Virus record (IMG/VR): IMGVR_UViG_3300028840_002524
Span: 52,196-116,195 of that record
Strand: one strand, 5' to 3'
Length of the DNA: 64,000 nt
From: a virus
The notes below the pieces were generated by a model. It was given only the letters and a program-made list of their open reading frames with translations, did no database searches and had not been told where the DNA came from. Below, piece by piece: positions 63,844 to 64,000 of the stretch; within the stretch, counting starts at the first letter, position 1, and each line of letters starts with the position of its first letter. A program made the translations under genes and the position numbers.

Positions 63844-64000
63844 GGCCGGGGCCACGGCCTGGGCAGCCCTCAAGGCGTCCCCCATCGGGAAGTACATCAA
63901 GACCGGCGGGGAGGGGTCGGACAAGGTGCCCGGCACGCTGTCCAAGAAGGGCGACTGGATCGCTCCCCTTCTCCTGACCTGGAAGAAACAGCGGGCAAGC
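63575..64000 (+). CDS. hypothetical coiled-coil protein, 3' end outside window
   Basis: ATG 63575 with GGAGG upstream; 142 residues visible and open at the right edge. Pro/Ser-rich start (STPQESKEETSPESGP) followed by a coiled coil with regular heptads (LQAQVAQLEQALQTAAQG, ETIKSRVSREKRKILDRV). No family recognised. Confidence 0.55.
   Translation, partial: MTIRSAKDSTPQESKEETSPESGPTYGQLQAQVAQLEQALQTAAQGAAQARTHMQMAEKEAETIKSRVSREKRKILDRVTVLEARLKETEAGATAWAALKASPIGKYIKTGGEGSDKVPGTLSKKGDWIAPLLLTWKKQRAS

Noticed and set aside
1-64000. Integrase, attachment site, lysogeny repressor, insertion sequence or diversity-generating retroelement
   Set aside because: No recombinase signature, transposase, reverse transcriptase or template/variable repeat pair was seen in any frame.

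Overview
The window is one contiguous stretch of a large, GC-rich, strictly lytic-looking tailed bacteriophage genome. All convincing genes lie on the + strand, are packed with 1-14 base overlaps (ATGA, TGATG, GTGA junctions) and mostly carry strong Shine-Dalgarno sequences. Promoters are of the bacterial sigma70 type (TTGACA/TTGAAA, 17 bp, TATAAT-like), so the host is a bacterium, probably GC-rich; nothing in the sequence names it. A gpV-like spike, a gp25-like protein, a J-like wedge and a gpI-like protein indicate a contractile (myovirus) tail. No integrase, excisionase, lysogeny repressor or CRISPR array was found.

Layout. 1-11.6 kb: baseplate hub (partial), spike, gp25, J-like wedge, gpI-like protein and a run of fibre or surface proteins. 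11.6-13.5 kb: a probable lysis cluster (transglutaminase-fold lipoprotein, holin-like protein, second lipoprotein) closed by a terminator. 13.6-30.7 kb: DNA metabolism, with uracil-DNA glycosylase, Ski2-like helicase, tyrosine phosphatase, a lambda O-like initiator containing iterons and an AT-rich block, DnaC-like loader, DnaB-like helicase, RNase HI, primase, candidate SSB, a tRNA-like element, family A DNA polymerase, UvsW/D10-like helicase and RecA-like recombinase. 30.8-32.2 kb: an AT-richer island with a split RlmN/Cfr-like radical SAM gene. 32.3-36.1 kb: two PD-(D/E)XK nucleases and small DNA-binding proteins. 36.1-42.7 kb: packaging and head genes (large terminase, portal, HU-like protein, minor head protein) and a RuvC-like resolvase. 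43-48.9 kb: small acidic or basic proteins, a ParB-like protein, and a four-gene unit headed by a PPDK-like PEP-utilising enzyme. 48.9-61.2 kb: a takeover-type region of small, often cysteine-rich proteins arranged as eight cassettes, each behind a nearly identical strong promoter. 61.2-64 kb: unrecognised proteins running off the right end.

How it fits together. The eight-promoter block would be transcribed at once by host RNA polymerase and supply host-modifying proteins and a tRNA-Leu. The replication block is self-contained: initiator and origin, loader, helicase, primase, SSB, polymerase, RNase H and recombinase. Packaging and tail modules lie on either side. A Lys-rich KKGVKK-type tail recurs in many of the DNA-associated proteins. 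The observations that look least described are the origin inside the initiator gene, the PPDK-like unit, the shared basic tails, the split RlmN-like gene, and a recurring pattern of leaderless gene starts. All functional names are inferred from motifs read by eye; no database search was possible.
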